Positions 58,380-64,000 of a stretch of 64,000 bases of DNA are shown here, one piece after another. Position 1 is the first letter of the stretch. Every line of letters starts with the position of its first letter. The stretch covers positions 136,501 to 200,500 of the forward strand of contig OZ024848.1 of the NCBI GenBank assembly GCA_964017145.1, in the 5' to 3' direction. Made by a program: the position numbers and the translations under genes. Under the pieces are notes generated by a model, which was not told the DNA's origin, ran no database searches, and was given only the letters and a program-made list of their open reading frames with translations. Source of the DNA: Agrocybe praecox (Eukaryota; Basidiomycota; Agaricomycetes; Agaricales; Agrocybaceae).

Positions 58380-61300
58380 ATGGCGTCCTCTGCGTCAACG
58401 TACGTCCGGATTCGCATCCGTCTCTCACCCGCTCTTCTCTTGCGTTTCTTTTTCTCCTTTACATTATTAATGTTCTTTCTCTGGTACTGCAGGCCTGCAT
58501 TTGCGGTGGTGCATATCATAGGATACGCATTACTTGCCAGCTTGGTCTCCTATTTCATCGTACGACTAGGCAGACACTTGGCATCCAGACTCAACCGTGA
58601 CACCAATCAAACCCGTTTACCCACTTCGCTCTCAAAATCAACCAAAACAGCATCGTCACAGGACTTGGTTGCTGGCGTTTCTACAGGCTGGAACTGGAGA
58701 AAATGGAGATCGAGTCTAAGTTTCCCTCGTGTACCATATTGGTCAAAGGTCCCAGATGCCGTTGTAGGCAAAGCAAAGGCTGTTGCGACAGCGAAAAATC
58801 TCAGTGTGGAACTGCTACCGACTACAGGTCTACCTCCCCCTCCTTCCTCAATCCCTTCGGCCCAGCTTGTTGATCTAACCACACCGACTCCCACAAGGCC
58901 TACGACTCCCTACGCGCCTTTAACTCCCGCACTCACCACTGGTGCCACTTCAAACTCTTTCCCTTCTTCACCACGTACTCCATCACCCTCGCCTTTTGGG
59001 CACTTCAATGTGTCTAAAGCTATTTTCTACCCAGCTCCACCTCATCCATCTTACCCACGTTCACCCTCGCCTCATGCCCTCCTCGCCACTACACCGCCAC
59101 AGAAACAATCTCATCGAAGGAGTAGGAGTCTAGGTGGCGTGCCAGTACGCAGGCTCTCCGGAAACTCAAGCTCAGGTCTGAGGAATGCTATTGAGATGGA
59201 TGTAGAAATGAAGGACGTAAAGACGTACTCTGGCCATCTTAGAGGAACTAGTCGGGAACACTTACTTATCGACTTTTCTTCATCGAGTTCCTCGGATGAA
59301 GATGAGACGAAGGTGTCGCCTGCGGCTTCGGATATCGGCCTGTTGTCAGCTAACTCTGGGCAGGTCAATCCTCCCATGGTTGGTAGGCATGTCCCTCTTG
59401 TTGACTTAAGCGACGCCGAGGACGACCTCTCGGCCAGCAACAGATTCCAAGGGAAGACAACTGACGATGCCAGCTGGAGATGGTTTGGTAGCGGTAACCC
59501 ATCGTCATCTTATGGATCTATGCGCCATTTCACGGATGTACAGTCCAAGGAGAAACAGGTTTTCTCTAGGGTTGAGAAACTCATCGACATTGACACTACC
59601 GATTCTCATCCCGAGCAGGCCTTGGGTCTCCGATCAAACGTTAACATTGAAGTCCGCAGAGTGGAACTTGATCTTGCTCAGAGGGAACAACTGCTGATTG
59701 ATGTCAGTGATAATGAGCCCAAGCGCGGTATTGCCACTACTTTATACCGACACATGGACACTAAAGCGTCGGAGGATCCCTTGGTCGACTTACGTGACGA
59801 CGCGGTTGGAAAACTAGTAGATGTCGAAGAACAATTTTCTGTTCCAAAACCGCAGCTGCAAATCCCACCTCTTCCATCCCAGGCTACGGTCCTTACTACG
59901 CCGGTCCTTGTTAGGACTTCGTTCTCTCAACCTCACCCTTTGGAAAATCTAGCTCATGTCACTACTCAGCTCATGGTCCCGCAAAGTGCGGCGAGCGTTG
60001 CGCCCACACCCATCATGAAGGGGGACAAGGTTTATGCCCAGGTTGCGGATGAGCCAAGCTTATTGTTCCCCGGCCTCCAGAGCAAAAACATCGCTGGGTC
60101 AGACGACGAGCATTCCAAGTCAGCAACGCTAGTGGACGTCAGCCCGGATGACGAATCTGTCTTCGAATATCCGGTCGCGGAGCAAAGGTTATCGGAGGTT
60201 TCCTCTCCCCTTTCACCACTTCATGTTGGTGCGGAAGTAAATAAGCCCATCGAGGTTGATTCAATGCTTGTGGAGACAGCGGCTACGACTCAGGATGGCT
60301 GGTCAGAGTCTTGGGATGAAGTTGATATCGAAGATCCTTGGGGCAGCCATGTCCCTGAACCTGAAGCACTGGAACCCGAGGTTTCCACTCCTGATTCTGA
60401 GGTTTTCGTTTACACCGGTGTAGACGCCGTTTTATCGGTTATCGAACCAGAATATCCCCAAGAAACTTCTGGGGAACAATTTACTATGGTGGAGATCGAA
60501 GAACCCGGAACGGTCCTGGAAGACTTGGAAGTCCTAGACAAGAGCCCTGGTGGCACCTTGTTCGCAACTGTGTTGCCAGACAGCGACGACAACGATATTG
60601 AAGGGGGGGTGCCTGCCTTAAGTCTGGACTCGGAGGTTGAAACAGGAATAGAGAGCGACAAGGCAGAAACGAACGCACTTCCCCTACAGGATGGTGGGGG
60701 TGATGAAGAAGAGGATATTACGCCGAAACCCACACCAGGTTCAATGCAACTTGAACTTCCTGAAACATCGACTGATATATCTTCTGGAGATGTGCTTGTC
60801 ATTGTCGTTGAGGAAGAAGGGGCGCCCGAAAGGGAATGTCCGGATCCTGAATTGTTGCCCCTACCCGAATCGCCACTAGTGGTTTCTACCCAGAGCATCC
60901 CAGTTATCGCAGCAGGAAAGAAGGATGAGCAAGAGAAGCTTTCTCCCTCGCAGACTCCTACACCTCCCGCCTCGCCACCTATCTCTCCACTCCGTTTCGT
61001 TATGCCGTCGTCCGCCGCTCGTCTTCCTTCGCCACGTCTAGCTATTGCACCTTCTCTTCCTCGTTTGCAGGACTTTGAGGACAAGGAAAACCGGACTCCT
61101 ATTGCAGTGAAGGCGACTGAAGACTCGAGGTCGTTGTTGTCCGCGACGAGCACAAACAGCGATGGTTTGCCAAGCCCTGGCCTTCGTAGGCGCGTCCTGG
61201 CTCCAATCAATGCCAACGAGGACGATGAACCTGAGGTCAAGAAAGAGGTATCGCCCATCACCATTCCCAAAGTCGAGGTTGAAGAGGGAAAAGAATCAGG

Positions 61301-61610
61301 TCCCATTGCAGCACCTGAACTCAAACTGTCCACTTCCCTCCCGGGATCATTCCCCGAACCTAGTGTCGTTTCTGCCGTGTCCTCTGCGACACCCAGCACT
61401 ACGATCGCTGCTCGTCTTGCGCTTACGTCCGATGCTATAGTCCCGCGACCTTCAGCTCGGGCCATTGTCCGTTCGCCTGTGGATATTGCATTGGCGATGC
61501 AGCTTCGTCCTGGCCTCGGAGCAGGTGCAGATCCAGCCTGGATGGTTCGTTTCTTGATGGCTATGTTTGGCTGGTTGGCGGTCGTTGTTTCTCAGGGAGG
61601 AGAGTACTAG
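58380..61610 (+). CDS. Membrane-anchored, largely disordered hypothetical protein
   Basis: A single uninterrupted frame encodes 1076 residues from the ATG at 58380, which has a good context (ACCATGGCG). An in-frame upstream ATG at 58287 is possible. Two adjacent hydrophobic segments lie near residues 15-65 (LLLRFFFSFTLLMFFLWYC and IIGYALLASLVSYFIVRLG). The long remainder is polar, rich in Pro, Ser, Thr, Asp and Glu, with repeated short LIDxS/LVDLSDAE-type acidic motifs (LLIDFSSSSSSDED, PLVDLSDAEDD, LLIDVSDNEP, TLVDVSPDDE). A final hydrophobic stretch (MVRFLMAMFGWLAVVVSQGG) ends the protein. The lack of introns over 3.2 kb is unusual in this window. I recognise no characterised family. The repeated acidic-hydrophobic motifs could be docking sites (inference). 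Confidence 0.75.
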   Translation: MASSASTYVRIRIRLSPALLLRFFFSFTLLMFFLWYCRPAFAVVHIIGYALLASLVSYFIVRLGRHLASRLNRDTNQTRLPTSLSKSTKTASSQDLVAGVSTGWNWRKWRSSLSFPRVPYWSKVPDAVVGKAKAVATAKNLSVELLPTTGLPPPPSSIPSAQLVDLTTPTPTRPTTPYAPLTPALTTGATSNSFPSSPRTPSPSPFGHFNVSKAIFYPAPPHPSYPRSPSPHALLATTPPQKQSHRRSRSLGGVPVRRLSGNSSSGLRNAIEMDVEMKDVKTYSGHLRGTSREHLLIDFSSSSSSDEDETKVSPAASDIGLLSANSGQVNPPMVGRHVPLVDLSDAEDDLSASNRFQGKTTDDASWRWFGSGNPSSSYGSMRHFTDVQSKEKQVFSRVEKLIDIDTTDSHPEQALGLRSNVNIEVRRVELDLAQREQLLIDVSDNEPKRGIATTLYRHMDTKASEDPLVDLRDDAVGKLVDVEEQFSVPKPQLQIPPLPSQATVLTTPVLVRTSFSQPHPLENLAHVTTQLMVPQSAASVAPTPIMKGDKVYAQVADEPSLLFPGLQSKNIAGSDDEHSKSATLVDVSPDDESVFEYPVAEQRLSEVSSPLSPLHVGAEVNKPIEVDSMLVETAATTQDGWSESWDEVDIEDPWGSHVPEPEALEPEVSTPDSEVFVYTGVDAVLSVIEPEYPQETSGEQFTMVEIEEPGTVLEDLEVLDKSPGGTLFATVLPDSDDNDIEGGVPALSLDSEVETGIESDKAETNALPLQDGGGDEEEDITPKPTPGSMQLELPETSTDISSGDVLVIVVEEEGAPERECPDPELLPLPESPLVVSTQSIPVIAAGKKDEQEKLSPSQTPTPPASPPISPLRFVMPSSAARLPSPRLAIAPSLPRLQDFEDKENRTPIAVKATEDSRSLLSATSTNSDGLPSPGLRRRVLAPINANEDDEPEVKKEVSPITIPKVEVEEGKESGPIAAPELKLSTSLPGSFPEPSVVSAVSSATPSTTIAARLALTSDAIVPRPSARAIVRSPVDIALAMQLRPGLGAGADPAWMVRFLMAMFGWLAVVVSQGGEY

Positions 61611-63143
61611 ACCGCCCTAGATGTTCTCTGTCTTCGATTCCTTTTTTCTATCTCGTTTTCTTTTTTCTTACCTTTTCCTTTTCACCTCATGACATTCACG
61701 ATTTTCATCTCTCACGACCCACGACTTACTCTACACGCACTCACACCATCATCATACTCATACTATCCCATGCGATAACCAAAGCATTTATGGATATGCA
61801 CTGTCGTTTTTCGTTTCTCTCTTGTCATACAATCGCGTTGCTCTCGGTTATTTGCATTTTATTAATACTATTAGCAGCAATGCTCTTCTGTTCCGTTGGC
61901 TATTTATCACTCACAGGATCTTATTCACTTCATCATATTGATACCTTTGGAACGCATCATCATTGGCATTTTGTAGATACTATACATTTCACGCACCCCA
62001 CGACACCTACATAGTAGTATACAACTTACGTCTGTCTGTCTGACATATACAATGACATACGTACATACGTACATATTCTATTTTTCCCTTTACCCCGAAT
62101 TGGCAGCTGAGCTCTGTTCCCATTCATATCTCGGTTCCGGTGCTGGGTTTCTCTCATTGTGTTTGCATGATGCGTTTAGCCTAGCCTTTTTCCTTTCTAT
62201 TCTATTAACTCTATTAGTTTAAGCTTATGTTTATCTGTGCATTAGTATTTAAACGGATAAATGGGTGTATATATTTTGGTCACCTGCCAATCGAGCGCCA
62301 CAGGTTACTTGAGAGCTCCGTTGTCCTGGTACTGGTTGGTGGTTTATATTTGGGGGCCACTGAGTAAGATTTGCATATGACATTTGTTCTGTATGCGAGT
62401 GTGATATCGATCTATGGAGTATGGATCTATCTATTCCTAGGAAAGAACTGTGCGGCGTCGATGGTAGTTGTAAAGATCTACTATACCTGGAGAGGTAGGC
62501 CGCGACTTCTTCTCTTGAATAAGGAGAACAGAATAAGGACTGCTCCATGCGTTGTGTCTTGTGTCCAATGGGGCAGGTGGGCAGAAGGACAAATGGGTAT
62601 CGCAGGAAGTGGCTCAAACCAAGCAAGTGTGTTTTGCGTAGGACCAATGCCCACCTGCTCCATTGGACACAACATAAGTGGTAAATGTATTTCGGCTGCT
62701 ACAAATTACTTTGGATTTTATTTTTTGTATATCGGATCGTAGTGTGTGTAGTACTGGTACATGTTGAGTAGTCAAGTAAGTGAGTTGTTTGGTAAGGTAA
62801 ATGTGAAGGAAGAAGAGAAGGACAAGGAAGAGAAATGTGGTAGCGGTGAGGACAACAGGGATAACGATAATAGTGGTGGCGAGGATGATAATGGTGAGGA
62901 CGACGACGACGATAGCACGATAGCGATCGAGCAGCGAGCAAGAAAAGGTTGATACTGAATGATAGATGATAAATGATGGCAGAAAAAAAGAATAAAAAAG
63001 GAGGAAGCGAACGGGAATGGGGGATTAAAATGCTGTCGGTAGGGACTAGTTAATGTAAAGTATAAGATGATAAGTATAAGTACAACGTTTAAACGTTTAA
63101 ACATTTGGTTGTCTTTATCCCTGTGACCCCCGAAATTTTGGGA
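61611..63143. other. Convergent 3' region with an inverted repeat
   Basis: T- and C-rich 3' flank of the large gene, then the inverted repeat at 62559-62672, then an AG/GA-rich purine tract around 62790-62930. Open frames are low-complexity translations and are not listed as genes. Confidence 0.45.
62559..62672. repeat. Inverted repeat, 25-base arms with one mismatch
   Basis: The left arm 62559-62583 (TTGTGTCCAATGGGGCAGGT plus five bases) pairs with the right arm 62648-62672, with a single mismatch over 25 bases and a loop of about 64 bases. It could form a stable hairpin or be the ends of a small non-autonomous element. Confidence 0.6.
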
Positions 63144-64000
63144 TCACGTCATCATGTTCGAGCTCAAGATGAGCTCGTCAGAATCCAGGATGGGGTTTCG
63201 TCCGTGGCGGTCTTTGTAGAACACAATATCGCCTATCGAAGTTATCATAAGTAACAAAATCATCAGACAAGAAATCGACGACGCACCTTCATCCTCGACG
63301 AAATAACAGTTCCTAAAATTATCATACAAGCTCTGGAAGACGGACTTTGTGGTGGAATGGTATTCGTCGGAGAGCTCCCCCTTGATGATGTCCGTGGCTT
63401 CTTCCGTGTTGTCTGTGGATGGGATCTCCGTGTGAGTAACAGTCGTAATGGGTAAATGAGTGAGTATGGATGCGACGTACAGAATGGGATAGTGGGGAAC
63501 AGGTGGTGGATCGTGTGGAAATGCGAGACCTGGTATGGGATAGAGCATGTTAATATCGGAATATCGGGCCACGAGAAAATTTTTCTTCGCAAATGAAAAA
63601 GAAACCAAGGAAAGAAAGGAAAGGAACGCGAAAAAAAGAAGCAAGAAGAAAAAAGAAACCCACATTGTGTAAAAAGAACTTTCCCTGCCACCCCAAGAAA
63701 TCCCTATCCATAGTAGACAGCGCGCCGATCCTAAAGTTCCAAGCCTTCTTGCGGTAGCGCGGCAGGACCGGATCAGTGTGTTGGAGGAATACGATCATCG
63801 TCACCCAGTGGCTCACTGCGATGCACGGAATCCCGTAGTACTTCATCACGGTTGATGAGCCAAAGCGTGCGGTCATGCACCAGACGAGGTACCCCATCAG
63901 AAGGATGGCGATGTCCGATGTGAAGACGTGTTTCCGCTGGGAAGGCTTGAAGAGGACGGCGTATGCTGTGTGTTGGATTGCTGAGAATGATTCCACGCTG
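63144..64000 (-). CDS. Delta-12 fatty acid desaturase (oleate desaturase), C-terminal part
   Basis: The 3' part of a gene whose 5' end lies beyond the right window edge. Minus-strand exons visible are 64000-63664, 63529-63481, 63412-63287 and 63232-63144. Landmarks are LLMGYLVWCMTARFGSSTVM, KYYGIPCIAVSHWVTMIVFL, the QHTDP block, WNFRIGALSTMDRDFLGWQG, and the third histidine box HFHTIHHLFP across the first visible intron. FYNTEEATDIIKGEL follows. The last exon begins DIVFYKDRHGR, typical of this enzyme. It inserts the second double bond into oleoyl chains to make linoleate in the endoplasmic reticulum, using a di-iron centre held by His boxes. The 134-base first visible intron is long for this genome. 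Confidence 0.92.

Noticed and set aside
60410..61465. 351-codon open frame antisense to the large disordered protein
   Set aside because: It is a shadow of a Ser/Pro/Glu-rich coding frame on the plus strand. Its composition is that of the complement and it has no motif.
62699..63104. His/Tyr-rich and Ser-rich frames on the minus strand
   Set aside because: They are translations of a low-complexity purine tract, not genes.
1..64000. tRNA genes, CRISPR arrays, bacterial operons, LTR retrotransposons
   Set aside because: I saw no tRNA-like folds with A and B boxes, no regular spaced repeats, and no reverse transcriptase or integrase motifs. The spliced gene structure is eukaryotic.

Overview
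The window looks like nuclear DNA of an agaricomycete (mushroom-forming basidiomycete). Genes are dense and split by many 50-70 bp introns. Families typical of this group are present: class I hydrophobins, an HsbA-like surface protein, a GH7 cellobiohydrolase, DUF6533-type and other multi-pass membrane proteins, and an STAND-like N-terminus fused to TPRs. Most exon models below were built by hand from splice sites plus reading-frame continuity. All are predictions without transcript support.

Layout. 1-2 kb: two tandem class I hydrophobins, the first cut by the window edge. 2.5-4.5 kb: a SET-domain gene and a decayed SET fragment, both on the minus strand. 4.8-8.6 kb: a nine-exon small secreted protein and a PQ-loop transporter. 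8.6-13.7 kb: sparse DNA with one copy of a dispersed repeat and a seven-helix membrane protein. 13.7-31.4 kb: the core of a SET-domain cluster, with six intact paralogs in mixed orientation. Embedded in it are the housekeeping clathrin adaptor AP-1 mu gene and a large TPR protein. 31.8-34.7 kb: an HsbA-like secreted protein and a DUF6533-type membrane protein. 34.8-47.5 kb: three amidase-signature paralogs, with a GPH-type sugar transporter and a CorA-like membrane protein between the first and second. 47.5-50 kb: no supportable gene. 50-53.2 kb: a DUF1688 (Urc4/Urg3-like) uracil-catabolism gene and a secreted Asp-rich/hydrophobic protein. 55.6-57 kb: a GH7 cellobiohydrolase without a cellulose-binding module. 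58.4-61.6 kb: a single-exon membrane-anchored, mostly disordered 1076-residue protein. 63.1-64 kb: the 3' part of a delta-12 fatty acid desaturase, cut by the window edge.

The most unusual feature is the local expansion of SMYD-like SET proteins that lack a MYND finger: seven apparently intact genes plus one relic in about 29 kb. Six of the seven share an intron inside the serine codon of the catalytic NHSC motif. The seventh has lost that intron. Basic N-terminal leaders are conserved in one subgroup and replaced in others. A second local expansion is the amidase trio beside a sugar-type transporter. Two introns (one SET gene, the GH7 gene) use GC-AG splice sites. Several wall or surface-active secreted proteins (hydrophobins, HsbA, the Asp-rich protein) are scattered through the window, but nothing shows that they work as one system.
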